DNA of 64,000 bases. It comes from Rhineura floridana (Eukaryota; Chordata; Lepidosauria; Squamata; Rhineuridae). The stretch lies in assembly GCF_030035675.1 (NCBI RefSeq), contig NC_084484.1, positions 183,433,434-183,497,433 of the forward strand. Direction: 5' to 3'. Below, piece after piece: positions 1 through 13,900 of the stretch. Each line of letters opens with the position of its first letter. The stretch's first letter is position 1. A program made the position numbers and the translations under genes. Below the pieces are notes generated by a model. It searched no databases. It was not told the origin of the DNA and saw only the letters and a program-made list of their open reading frames with translations.

Positions 1-560
1 AGAGACATAGACTGGGATAAGGTCTCTGCTTAAAAGGCTTGTTGAAAGAGGAAGGTCTTCAGTAGGACCAAAAAGATGACAGAGATAGCATCTGTCAAAT
101 ATTTAAAGGTCAACACCAAAGGCCCAATTCCTATGTTGTGTAGAACGGACCTCCTGATGGGATGGTTCCTAAGGGAGGCCCTCACCCTGCAGTGTGCAGT
201 GATTGACTGGGTATTTAACGGGTGAGACGATCTTTCAGGTATCCTGGCCCCAAGCTTTATAGGGCTTTATTTATTATTTATTTACCTATCCTGCCCTTCT
301 GCCCTAGAGTAGAGCACTCAGGGCAGCTCATAATAAAATCATACACAGTAGAAAACATGCAAAAAAACATTAAAATGTTTAATGTTACAGTAAACATTTA
401 GTTACTGTAAACCGCCCAGACAGCTTCGGCTATGGGGCATAAATACAATAAATAAATAATAAAATGGATAAAAATACATAACATGGAGTTAACCATCAGT
501 TAACCAAAACAGTTAACCAAAACTAGCACCTTGAACTTGGCCCAGTAGTTAACAGGCAAC
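1..560 (-). mobile_element. L2-like LINE 3' fragment, interrupted by another tail
   Basis: Bases 1-269 match the 3' coding end and UTR of the L2-like copy at 17.8-18.5 kb in minus orientation. The match resumes at about 515-560. The gap (about 270-510) holds repeat sequence with A/T-rich tails facing each other, which looks like a later insertion. The element continues beyond the left edge. Confidence 0.65.
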
Positions 561-899
561 CATGCTTACTCCCTGACAATTTTCTAGAGGAGGGATTCTT
601 GACAGGGACAGTTTGTTGTGTATGGCGCGAACTGGAATTCTTCCTTCTCCAGATTTTGTTAAGGATGTCCTCTCCCCTCTCCCATCCAGTCACCCGCTTT
701 AGAGTGGGTTCCATCCCTACTTGTAGAGTTCAGGGTTGAAAGGTAAATTGCTTTGAGGTTTTATTTACAGTTGAAGCTGCATCTGGATCTTGTTAAATAA
801 ATAAAAGGTATATTTGCAACTTCATGTTCTAGGTGTGGCTGCGTTCCCCCACTTCTGTCCTGGGTTAGGCCAAGGAGCTTTTATGGCTGCAGACGCCCC

Positions 900-1732
900 T
901 GTGGCGTCCTTCCCTGGCTCTCCCTGTCAGGTTCCCACCTGCTTGTGGCTACTGCCTTTCCCTAGGCACCACCAGAGACACCGCCAGTAAGGATCGTCAT
1001 TTTTATGTTTTCTCCACTCCGCTCTAGCACAGATCTCACTAGATCCCACTGCTAGGCAACACCACCAGTCATGTCCTGTAACCAATACTCCCAGAGACTT
1101 TGCCTGAGTCTCTCTATAGCTGGTTACTTTGTGACTGAGTGCTTATGCTGTTCCCAACCCCCTTGTATCTGTCTCTATAAAGCATACAACTCTGGGTTGC
1201 TCTGGATACTTGTCTTTGTTACAATATCTCCCTTCACGTTGCCACCATTAGATACTGTTTCTGTTCAGCCTTGGTAATTACCTTGCCCTCCCTTCTGGTA
1301 TGTATATTCCACAGAGAAGGATCAGGCCTTTGGTAAACCAAATAAGTATTTATTCAATAATACCAGGAAATAACAAGATTACTTAGGATTGTTTAACAAG
1401 TGTATGGTTTCATTTAGTGTCACTCTTTATGTTTCTGTTCATTTATATACTTTCTAAATATCAGCCAAATATAATCCAAACCTCCCTCAGAACTCTGCCA
1501 ACCAACCCTCACCAAACGACCTCACTCCAACCAACTCAACTTCTCCCTCCCCACACAACTCTCATCCTCGCATTTATACCTTCAGCCAGCCAGCCACTTG
1601 GCCAATCATCATCCAGCATACTTCAGCTTCTAACCCATGTACTCCCCCTTTCTCTTTCAGTCATTTACCATACATCACCTAATAGACCCGCACTTACCAT
1701 ATTTACAGATGCTAACTTACAGGAACATCACA
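900..1732 (-). repeat. Solo LTR, Gmr1-like gypsy family (fossil)
   Basis: An 833-bp relative of the LTRs of the gypsy element at 9063-14365, in the same orientation. It runs TGTGG...CATCACA, and both flanks carry the direct repeat GCCCC (895-899 and 1733-1737), a 5-bp target duplication. No internal region is present. It is visibly older than the full element's LTRs. It ends 46 bp before an MRPL48 exon. Confidence 0.85.
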
Positions 1733-1778
1733 GCCCCCAACTGCATTTGAGAGAATTCTGCTTCTTTCTTCTCCACAG

Positions 1779-1951
1779 GATCCCAAGACAAAGAAAGGCC
1801 GAGTTCAGATGAAGGAGATTGACTCTGGGACGGAACACGAGTACGGAGACTTGAACATAGTAATGACTGGCTACGACATGACCCTGGTTGAGCATTACGC
1901 CCAGTACGTCCACAAGCTCTGCAACAGGCTGTCCATCAAAGTGGAGGAAAG
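1779..1951 (+). CDS. MRPL48: MRPL48 coding exon A
   Basis: The acceptor is ...ttcttctccacag at 1778. The frame opens [15 protein letters not shown] and ends ...SIKVEE plus two bases of a split Ser codon, before donor GTATAT at 1952. The exon is 173 nt. Confidence 0.93.
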
Positions 1952-4900
1952 GTATATCTATGCTGAATGTCAGTGCGTGTTCTACAGTGTGGGAGCGACG
2001 CTTTGGCTGACGTAATTGCATGGCAGGGGTGGCAAGCCTGTGGCCCTCCAGATGTTGCGAGGGCTCCTGGCTCCCATCATCTCCAGCCAGTGTGGCCAGG
2101 AATGATGGGAGCTGTAGTCTGATGACATCTGGAGGGCCACAGGTTCCCTCATCTCTGTGTTCTACAGGTGTTAGGTGGAGCTGTCCATGGTGCTGGACTT
2201 GTAAGAGCTGATCTGTCCATGTTGCAGAATTGTGTGGTGTGGGTTTTACCTAAACTGTACTACTTCAGACTGCAGGTTGGGAGATTGTTTACATGAAAAG
2301 TTTTCTTAGGAAAACAATCAAAAATTAATCTCTCTGCACATAGAAAACTGGTAGGGTATGGGGGAAGAACCTTGCCCAAAACATGTCTGAAGTGGTGCAA
2401 GCTTGAAAAAACCTGCACTATGAAATTCTGCTCACCTATAGATTGGCTTTAAAATGTGAGGTGACAAGCATTATTAGTACTAGTATGAGTATTAGTATTT
2501 TTTACCCACCCTTCACCCAGAGGTCCCAGGATGGGTTACAACAATTTTAAAACACATAATTAAAAGAGTTAAAAACAACCTAAACATCACAGAAAATAGG
2601 GTGGGTCCTAAAAATATACATCTCAGCATGAATCCTCCGCTTCTGCTATGCTGAACCCTTTCCCCACGCTAATCCTGGATGACTGGACGCCGGCTGCAAA
2701 GACTGGGCTGTGCAGAGAACACTTAAAGGCAGGGGCGGGGGGACCTTTTTCCATTCGAGGGCCATATTCCATTCTGGACAGCTTTCCAGGGGGCCACATG
2801 GCAGTGAGGAACACAGCTAGAGGCCAAAGTAGGCAGAGCAACAACTGTAAATTTTACCTTTATATGGTGGGCTTGCATCTGCACATGCTCACACACCCTT
2901 CTGTCCCTTCAGGCAAGCAAGTGGCATAATTAGAGTTCAAGGACATGGTCTAGCAGGGCAAAGTCGTTTAGGGAGGGGCGTGGCCTCGGGAGAGGAGGTG
3001 TGGTCTGGAGAGAGTCCTGAGGGCCAGATAGAGAAGCCTGGAGGGCCACTTTTGGCCTCCAGGCCTGTGGTTCCCCATCCCTGCTCAGAGGCATTCTCTG
3101 CAGTCGCTCCTAGGGTGGCTACTAGGCAATAAGAATTGGAAAGACTTTGCCTTTGAGAAGAATTGTGCTGAGAGGAGATATAGAATCATAGAATAGTAGA
3201 GTTGGAAGGGGCCTATAAGGCCATCGAGTCCAACCCCCTGCTCAATGCAGGAATCTAAATCAAAGCATAGCATTCTTTGAGTACTTGGAAGGTTGCCACA
3301 CAGAGGAGGGCCAGGATCTCTTCTCGATCCTCCCAGAGTGCACACGGAATAATGGGCTCAAGTAGCAGATTTCGACTGAACATCAGGAAACTGCTAGAGC
3401 AATATGACAATGGAACCAATGACCGAGAGAGGTAGTGGCATTCAAGAGGCAGCTGGACAGTCTCCTGTCGGGTATGCTTTAAGTTGGATTCCCGGACTGA
3501 GCAGGGAGAAGGCCCTGGCGGCCTTCCTACTATTCTATGTTTCTGTGAGGATAAATAACGTGGAAAGGTAGATTTAGGAGTGACTCCCTAACTGTAAGAG
3601 CAAAGTGCCAAGGCTGCCAGCTGCTGAGGAGGTCATGTGTGAAGTGTGTCACACCCACAGGGAGGGGCTAACAAACATGTGACAAGGGAGGTGCAGGACT
3701 GTTGGTTAAAAGACTGTGTTGATGCCTTTGCATCATCATTCAATAAGTGGGAAAAGGAAACACAAAACAAAAGTGAGAAAGTGTGAGGAATCTTACATAT
3801 CCTCAGAGGATTTATTATTATTGCTATTTGTCCCTAGAGAGACTCCCCAAATGTTGCAGTGTATCCTCATTCCCTAACTGGCGTGCTTCTGTTCAGGCTG
3901 CCAGCCGGCCATGCCCTGCTCCAAATTACTCCATTCCATCTCTCACCACCACTCCTCCAGTTTTCCTCTTCTCTTTTCCCACTGAAGCACAACTCTATGG
4001 CTACTCAGTCCTCATTGGCCTATTTGGGGGCAGGGGGGAGGTTTCCTCCTTAGGTTTTTTTTCCCTGAATATTTTTCTACTTCTGCAAATCTTGAGGGTT
4101 CCCCCAAATCTGCTAATATCTCTTGCAGTGCATAAATTGTGTTGTTTTGACTGCATAAGAATTGGCACTCACCCCTGAACCTCACAAATGAAGGGAATGG
4201 TGACAGGATGCCCCATGTTTTTATGGCAGGAGTGGGGAACATTTTGGTTCCATGGGCCAGATCCTTATCAGGATTGATGTCACAGGCCAAATTTGAAAGG
4301 CGGGCAGGGCTGTCCAGCTGTCAATGACATGGTGTTGTATGTTGTCACTTGATTGACAGGTGGGTTGTCCTGCCCACTTGTCAAAATCCTTTTCATGGGG
4401 TTCCCAAGCTGGCTGACAGGAGGGCTTATTTCTCCCCTCCCCGCTAGAATCATGAGAAGTGCTTCCCTCAGTGGTGCACCTGTTCCCCAAGCAAAATTTA
4501 ACCCCTGCTTGACAGCTGATGAGCAGGGATTAAATCCTGCTGGATTGGCTATAGGAGCCTGTTTTGTCCTGGCAGGCCGAGATAGGTCCATGGGCCAGCG
4601 GTTCCCTGGTTTGTGGCAAAGGGATTGTCTAGAAGAGCACGGATGGGGGACATCTGTGGCCCTCCAGATGTTGTTGGCCTACAACCCATCATCCCTAACC
4701 TTTGCAGTTATAGCCCAGCAATATCTGGAGGGCCACAGGTTCCCCACTGCTGTAGTCTAGGTGGTCACCTAATTACATTTCACCTGTGTGATTCTTTGGA
4801 TGCTCACCCCGCAGTGATTTGATCTGGTGATATGACTGTTCTGTGGTCCATGCAACTTAAAAATCTTTATTGGACACTTCTAATAGACACTGGTTTTGTG

Positions 4901-7900
4901 CCCACAGGCCTATGCAATTTTTTTTAAAAAATTGAGCTGCCAGTCATTCTAATGATTTTTTGCATTGTTTTAAAATGTTGTTATGTTTTTGTACACCACT
5001 GTGATGTTTTGCAAGATGGCGGTATATAAATACTTTTATAAATAAATATGCTAAGGCGTCTAGTTCCATGAAACTTTGTATTATCTTTGGGAAAAGGAAG
5101 GGATTGTTTTTTACCTTTCTGATGTCCTAAAATCTGTTGCTTTTTAAAAAAACAACTTACCTTGTATTCTGTTCTGGACTGTCAGGATTGCTGGAAATTG
5201 TGTGTGGGGGGAACATCTTGCCTGAATTAGGGCCTCTGAGAGGCCATGAGATGGTCAGTTCTCACAGCTGAACTCAGTTAATTAAGCAGTAAGTAAGAAC
5301 ACCTGCTTATCAGCCTGTTACCTTAAGGCCACAGGCCTGGGAAGGTTGAGAAGGTTAGAGACGTACGTGACCGTTAGGCGCAAAAGCTCCAGAAGATTTC
5401 ATCATCAGAACTCCCCCTGATTGGCTAATTAATTCCTGGCTGTTGCTGGGCTTTTCCCCATAAGAACAGAAGCAAGAGTTTGGTCTTTGTTCTCCAGTGT
5501 TCTTTGGAGCTACCTGATGTTGGGGTTCTATCTTCCATCTGTTATCCAAGCTATACATCTCTGGGGAGATGTGGAACCATGATGTTACTCTGCTGGTTTG
5601 CCCTATTGTCGGAGTATAGATTAGGCTAGATGGCTTTGTTATTTTTATTTGCGATTTGAATTGTCTCTGTATTTTACCTAGCCCTGGGGGGTGTTTGGTT
5701 TAAGGAACTATTTTGCTGCAATAGTTTTTGCGCTTATATTTTATTTTACTAAAGCTGCCTCTTATTTACCAGTGTGTGTTCATTTCAGGGGGAGATTAGC
5801 TCTGAATCTAGCACTTTGGCCAATTAGCCACAGACTACCAGATATTTGGGTATTTTGTCTTAAGGCTCCAAGACAAGGAGTGTGTTCTTGGCTCTTATCT
5901 TCTGGAATCCTTGGCAGGTCTGTTCCTTGCACTCTTGGTTTCCCCTTGGCCCAGAGTGGGTGACCAGGTTTAAGGGGTAGTGGCTGTCTACCTACCTTGC
6001 AGGGTTGTTGTTGGTTTACTCAGCCCTGGTAAGTGAGATACAGGTTGTGTCTGGCCGGGATCAATTGCCCTGGGCTTGGGAGTTGACCACAGTGGGAACT
6101 GGTAACAGTTCTTGACATGGAGATTTTAGATGAGACAGGAGATGTGTGTTCAGATCACACATGCTTTTCAAAAAATATTTCATTCTGAGCTCTGCCTCTC
6201 TGCCGAGAGTTCAGAGACTCCTCCATTCACCTTCTCCAGCTTGATCCTTTTTCCTCTATTTGGCTCTTTGAAAGTTCTAGGAGCAGATCAGTTCGGGCAG
6301 AGCAGCAAGTTGGCTTTCTTCTGCCATAAGAAGAAGCCCCCTAAAAGTAGGACAGGACATCCTTTAAAAAATTGTGTTGAACGATCTTTACAAAGGTATT
6401 GGATAAAGTCTGGAGAAAGGCCAGCTAGAAAGGAACTACGCTGTGAGCTGGAGCATAGGAGACTGCCTTTTACTGAGTCAGACCATTAGTCCATCAAGCT
6501 CCATATTGCCTACACTGACTGGCAGTGGCTCTCCAGGGTTTCAGGCAAGAGTCTCTCCCAGCCCTACCAGGGGATGCCAGGGACTGAACCTGGGACCTTC
6601 TGCATGAAGGGCAGATGCTCTGCCACTCACCTACGGCTCAGTGCTCCCTCCATTAAGATAAATGCCAAGGTGCGTAGTGGGATGTGAGCACAGAATACAC
6701 TCTTCAAATCAGAAGGCTTATTTTGCCCAAGTGTGTTTGGGTTGTAAGTGTTTTACGTACTTCTGTAAATTTCATTTTTTGCAGGATGTACTTGGAGAGG
6801 CATTGGTGTATCTGCAGAATAAGGGCACTAGAGATGTTAAAAGGCATGGGTCAGAGAGAGCTCTACCCTCCCTTGAATGTTGGATATATTTTCAGATTTT
6901 ATCTCCATAATAATAATGGCTAGAAATTGCATGTCCTCTCTAGGATGCCCACCTTAACGTAGTGAGGGGGTTTGAGAGTGTTGAAGAAGCTGAGAGCAAT
7001 GCCGTCAGGAGTCTAGACCAAGAGGCTAAGCTCCTTGCAGGGGCACCCAAGGCGGAATGGTCAAAGCTGAGACACCAGACTAAGATGCATCCAAACTCAG
7101 AGGAAGGCAATGGTAAACCACCTCTGAATGCCTCTTACTACAAAAACCCTATGAACAGAGTAATCCAAAATTCACAACAGATGGTGTTGGAGATCACTGA
7201 TTCATAGGGTCGCCATAAGTCGTAGTCGACTTGAAGGCACATGACAACAAGAAGTTGCATGCACACACACAGATTATTGTTCAATTCGCAAACAGCAGAA
7301 GCTGGCTGGAACCAATTGCAGTGTGAGCTAACTGCACATCAACATTTGTTCTTTTGGGGTGTTTCCTGATAAAAAGTAAATGCGCAGTAGTTACCTAGCC
7401 CCGTATATCACTGCCTGGCAAATGCGCTCCTCAGATGGGGCACTGCTGAGAGTACTGCATGCTCCTGAGGTACTCTTAGTTTGTAATAGAAACCAGGCTT
7501 TTAGTGTTGCTGCTCCAGCCCCCTGGAATCAGTTGTCAGCCAGAATTAGACTGACATGCATCATCATCATCATCATCATGAGGTGCCTACTGGACGTTTT
7601 ATTTAAGAAGGCTTTCTCTGAAATGTGACTGTCATTTATGAAATATTAATTGTGCACCTGCAGGTTTTATTGCAGAGCTTGTAGAAATGGTTTTAATTGT
7701 TCTTAGAATTTGTATTTTTTGTATTTTATCTTGTTGTTCACCTCTTTGATTGCTTCATTCTGTAAACTAGTGTATAGATGTGTTTAATAACAAATAAACT
7801 CCAGACATAATTTTTTAAGGTGGCAGGACATTCTCAGAGAATTGGAATGTTAATATTTAAGACATTTATATACCACTTAATCATTTACATTTCTAAGCGG

Positions 7901-10900
7901 TGTACATAAAAACAAACTATACATAAAATGATAAAAATCATCAGAAAACCAAACACGACTTTAAAATGCCTGTTGGAACGAGAAAGTCTTAATCATGTGC
8001 CTGAAGTTCAGCAAAGAGAGTGCCTGTCTCCTCTCGGCTGGGAGGGAGTTACACAGGCTTAGGCCCACAACACTGAATGCACTTTCACTTAAATCAAATT
8101 GCTAGCCTTTACTGCTGCAGAGATAGCCTGGTCAAATTGTCCAAACCAGAGGGGAAGCTGAGCAAGGCGTCAGGGTTTAAGCTTAGTTCTTGCTCCTCAC
8201 AACTACTAGAAGCAGAGGAACTTGTATGCATCATTTGTGCAGATTGCAAAATTCAAGTCTTGGCATCAAATTTTGATTAGCATACTCCTCATAAAAGCCC
8301 ACCTAGGGAGCTTCATAGCTCAACAGGGATTTTCATCTGATCTCCTGAAGCCGGCCAACCAGCCACTGTGTGTCAGCTGCAACACACCGGTTATCTTGAA
8401 AATAAATCTCTGGTGTACATTTTTGCCTCCCCAACCCCCCCCCCCCCATTACCAATCCCCTAAGCCTTTGGGATGAAGCCTGCAAATAAATATGCCTTGC
8501 TGATTTTTGCAAAATCCATTTTCATTGCAGATTATCCAATTCTCTTGGCCCAGAGGTAGGAGTTTAGTGTAAACAGAGCTCAGTGAATACCAGGGAGTTT
8601 TGCCCCATTTAATGAAGGCAGTCAATCTTGTTTGCATCGCTAATTTGTCGCAAAGGCTCCCTCTCGAGCCTCATTCCCTGGGTTGAAAGTTCGTGTCTTC
8701 CTGCTGAATCGTGCAAAAGTCTCTCTCCCCTCTCCCTCTTTCCTGCCTCTAGAATACGGATAACTAAGCTGCTGTTTCCACAGCTATGCCATGCCCACTA
8801 AGACCATGGAGGTGATGCGGCCACAGGAGCAAGGGTCCAAGATGCACCTGGATGCTGTTCTTACAACCCACCAACGTGTTGTTCAGGTAGGAGGTCTTGC
8901 CTGTCGGCCCGCCCTTTTGTTTTTCCCCAATATTGTGTCATCGTGTTGTCCCGCGGTCCTTCAGCTTAGTCCCCCAGTGGGTTCTTTGGAGCACCATAAA
9001 ACCAACGGGGGCAATGCAGAAGATGCACTTCTTTATTTAAAGCCATGTGCTCAAGAGGTGACTGTGACGCCCTTCTCTGGCTCTCCCTGTCAGGTTCCTA
9101 CCTGCGCGTGGCTACTGCCTGTCACTAGGCACCACCAGGGACTCCACCAGTCCGGACTGTCCTTTTTTATTGTTTCTCTCCCCGCTCTAGCACAGATCTC
9201 AACAGATCCCCCTGCTAGGCAACCACCAGTCACGTCCTAATACTAGTATTCCCAGAGACTCTGAATACTGGTATTGTTATTCTCTTCACCGCTGCCACCA
9301 TTTGTTACAGTTCCCCTTCAGCCTTGGTCATTACCTTACCCTCCCTTCTGGTCTGTGAAACCCCAGCCAAGGATCAGGCCTTTGGTAAACCAAATTAAGT
9401 ATTTATTACAGATAACAAAGCTAACAAGATTAACAAGATTTCTTCTTAAGGCACATAAGCATATGGTTTTACTCAATACTAATCCGAACTCCACCCCTCT
9501 CCTTCTCCACGCTCTCCTGACAAACAACTCTCTCAAAAACCCACCAAAGCAACCCACTCACTTTCATCACCTCATCCACCCCCCAGATTCCACTCTCACT
9601 CTTCCTTTTATACGTTCAGCCACTTTAAACACTCAGCCAATCATCTCGCATTCTACTGCCCATTCACTCCCCCTCCTCTTTCACTCCACTTACCATGTAT
9701 CTTCTAAACAACCAACACTTACCATATATACATTAATATAGGAACATCACATTCCCCCCCCCTTAAAACAACGGCAGAGTATTATTCCTGTTCCAGGATT
9801 TATACGTCGCGTTAACAAATAAAAGTCTCTATGGGGAAAATGTCTTTCTTTGTTCCTCCGTCTGGTCACGTCACTGCAGTCCCAGCCACTTGCCTGGAAA
9901 GTCCATCGGCCAGTACATTGTCCTTGCCTTTGATGAACTGGAAGTCCACTTGATAGTCCTGTAGGGCCCAGGACCACCTCTGCAGCATAGTGTTATGGTT
10001 TTTCATAGTCTGCAACCATAACAAGGCCCGATGATCCGTAGTCACTGTGAATCTTTGTCCCCACACATATGGGCGCAACTTGTTCAGTCCCCACACGACC
10101 GCTAGGCACTCCTTCTGGACCGACGAATAGTTTTTCTCCCTCGGCATCAGCTTGCGACTCAGGTATGCCACTGGATGTCTGGTGCCTTCTCTCTCCTGTA
10201 GCAAGACGACTCCCAGCGCGAGGTCCGACGCATCTGTAGCCACGATGAATGGTTTCTCATAGTCTGGTGCTATTAATATGGGTCCTTGGCACAAGGCTTG
10301 CTTCAGTAGATCAAAAGCCTTCTGACATTCATCCGTCCATACCACACGCTCAGAACACTTCTTCTTTGTTAATTCATGCAAGGGGGTTGCTATTTCCCCA
10401 AAATTTCTCACAAACTTCCTATAAAATCCAGCCACACCCAGAAATGCCCTTACTTGTTTTTTGGTTAAGGGGATCGGCCACGCTTGTATTGCCTCCACCT
10501 TGCTCCATAAGGGGGTGATTTTCCCACTCCCCACCTTATGTCCTAAATAGATTACTTCCTTTAGTCCAAACTGGCATTTCTTAGCTTTTATTGTGAGGCC
10601 TGCTTTTCTTAAGGCCTCCAATACTGTTGTCAGGTGTTGGACATGCTCAGGCACTGACTTGCTAAAAATGGCCACGTCATCGATATAGGCCACTGCAAAA
10701 TCTGACATGCCTCGCAACACAGTATTGATTAGCCTCTGAAATGAACTTGGTGAGTTCCTTAGTCCCATGGGTAAGGTCACAAACTCACATAACCCATCTG
10801 GTGTACTGAAGGCAGTTTTGGCTCTGGATTGCTCGTCTAGTTCCATTTGCCAAAATCCTTTACAGAGATCTAGTGTAGAGATAATGGTTGCTGCCCCCAA

Positions 10901-13900
10901 TAACTCTAACATTGCGTCTACCCTAGGCATAGGATACGCATCTGGGACAGTAATTTTATTGATTAGCCGATAATCAATGCAAAACCTTGTCGTTCCATCT
11001 TTTTTCGGAACCAGGACAATACTTGAGGCCCAGGGACTGATGGATTCCCTGATCACTCCTAATTCCAGCATATCTTCCACCTCCTTTTTGATCTCATTCA
11101 AAACTTTCCCATTCACACGGTACGGAACAGATCTGATTGGGGCATGATCTCCAGTATCAATGGAATGTATAACTATACTGGTTCGGCCAGGTTTGTTGCT
11201 AAAGAGATTCCTATAGGTTTTCAAAACTCTCAGAATCTCTTCTTTTACTTCCTCCTTCACCTCCTCTGACCATTCCACTTGATCTACCCCTCCTTTGTCT
11301 TTGCTTTCCTGTACCAAATCTGGAAGTTCAGGCCCACTTCCCTCAGGGAATAAGGTAACTTGCAACACCTGTACATCCCTGGTATGGTAAGGCTTCAACA
11401 TATTTACATGAACCACTTTGCTTTTGTTTAATTGGTCTGTGGTGATTACATACGTCACTGTGTCAAGCCTTTCTCTGATGGTATATGGTCCTTCCCAGTT
11501 AGCCTGTAATTTGTCATGTTTCCTGGGTATGAATGCCATAACCATATCTCCCACATCATACACACGTTCCCTGGCTGTTCTGTCATACCAGTAACTTTGC
11601 TTCTGCTGAGCTTGACTGAGATTCTCATTCACCACTTCCATCATTTGTTTCACTGGTTCACATTCATCCTTTCTCTCAGCAGGCATCCACAGTCTATATA
11701 AAATCCCATTCTCACACACAACTTGATTCCTCAGTTTGTCAGTGAAAGGAATGTGTTGGGTCAGAGCTTGTTCCTTTATTTGATTCAAACTGATATCTTT
11801 ATGCAGCTCTTCCCTGAATTGCTCTGCCTCTTCTCCAGAGACCAGCTGATACAGTTTGTCTCCTTCAGCAGGCCTGCTAGTGGTTGCTATGGTGACCTGA
11901 GGCTGGTTAACAGATTCCACCCTGTTTGTTTCAGCCCCCCTTAATATGGCTTCTTTTTCTCTGCCAATTTGCTGTCTGGTCACTACATATATCTTTCCTT
12001 GGGCTCCCATTACATCTCTTCCCAGTATTACTGGTTCTTGTTGCTGGGCATTAATGCCTACTTTATATCGGCCCTCTCGGCCTCTCCAAGTCATTTCCAC
12101 CAGGGCCACAGGCAAACTTTCTGGTTGACCCCTCACTCCTTGGATAGTCACAGTTTCCTGAGGTAATATTACCTCAGATTTTATTAAATCTGGCCTCAGT
12201 AATGTCTGAGCGGCACCAGTATCAAGCAATGCCCAATAATTTGCCCCCTGTACACTCACTTCCTCTCTCAGACTTGAATCAAGGTCTGTTACTTCTGTCC
12301 AGTTTATCTGGCAGAACTGAACCTTTTTCGCTGTTTCTAAAGCCTTGGGCTCTATTTTCACTGTCTGAGCAGGATTACTAATGGGGTTGGCAACCTCACA
12401 TTGAAAACGTAGGTGCCCCGGTCTACCACATTTGTAGCATAATTTCTCCTCACTTTTAGGGTACACAGATCCACTCTGGGGTGTCCTGTGCCCTTCAGAT
12501 TTTACTGGAGGACTCACTCTCTGTGGTACCACATCCCTTCTGCCAGCGTTATATGGTCTGGGTTTAAAATCTCTTGATGTTTTCCCCACCCAGCCAGTTC
12601 TGTTGGAGGCGAAGTGATCCGCCATCTCTGCGGCCTCCTGCACCGATGTAGGGGAACGGTCTTTGACCAGGAGCCTTATTTCTGGTGGTAACTGATGGTA
12701 TAATTGATCCAATATCATGAGGTTTTTCACCTCCTCCACAGACTGAGCTTTTGCACTTGTCAGCCATTTCCCAAATATGTCCATCAGTTTTGCCCCCAGC
12801 TCCACGAAAGACCTCCCTGTCTGTATCTGGCAGTTTCTGAAAAGCTTTCTAAAATAATCAGCCCCCAGTCTGAATCTTTTAAACACTGCTTCTTTGAATT
12901 CAGCATAGGTGACGGGCCTGTCTGAGGGGAAATATTGGTATACCTCAGCCAATTCCCCTTTAATCAGGTTTGATAAATACTGCATGTATTTATCTTCAGG
13001 TAGCCCCCACAACTGAGCTGCTTTTTCAAAGGTTGTGAGATAAATTTGAGGATCTTGACCAGGCTCATAGACAGCAAAGTCCTTTGGAGTAATTTTTATT
13101 TTTGCTCCATCTCTGTCTTTCCTTGTCTCCTCAGAGTGGAATTTCTCTCTTTCAAATTTTAACTTTTCTACTTGTAATTCAGCATCCAATGCTCGTTGCT
13201 TCTCCCTCTCCTCAAACCCCAATCTCATTATCTCAATTTCCAACTCCCTCTGTTTTTCCTTCTCTGCACCTTCCATCCTCAATCTCTCAGTTTCCAACTC
13301 ATGCTCCCATCTTAACTTCTCTCTCAAGTACTCTATATAAGCGGGATTGCTTGAGTATCCTTCTGGGGTCTCTTCTCTGACAGGTTGTTTTTGCTGGGCA
13401 GTAGCAAATCCTATAAGTGCTACCCTCAATTCATCTACCCCTTTACCCTCGTGAGGTAAATTGAATGTTATGCACTTCTCCACCAGCTCCTCTCTTTTCA
13501 TTTTTATGTATTCAGCCATGGTGTTTGAGTTCACTCACTCTTTGCCACACACTCTTTGCCAGTCACTCTCACAAGAAATCTTGTTTTGTTATTTCTGTTT
13601 GCCACACCACTGTTCTGGATTCTCTAGTATTCGTATCTGGATTCTCTGTTGTTCGTATCCCACCTCTACCACCACTTGTGACGCCCTTCCCTGGCTCTCC
13701 CTGTCAGGTTCCTACCTGCGCGTGGCTACTGCCTGTCACTAGGCACCACCAGGGACTCCACCAGTCCGGACCGCTCTCTCTTATGGTTTCCCTATCCGCT
13801 CTAGCACAGATCTCAACGGATCCCCCTGCTAGGCAACCACCAGTAACGTCCCAATACTAGTATTCCCAGAGACTCTGAATACTGGTATTGTTATTCTCTT

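Noticed and set aside
1706-1722. LTR-borne branch point GCTAAC for the MRPL48 exon
   Set aside because: It is about 63 nt from the acceptor with several AG dinucleotides between, so use is unlikely.
9274-9741. 155-codon frames repeated at 9274-9741 and 13888-14355
   Set aside because: These are the same LTR sequence read twice. They are Ser/Pro/Thr-rich and lie in non-coding LTR DNA.
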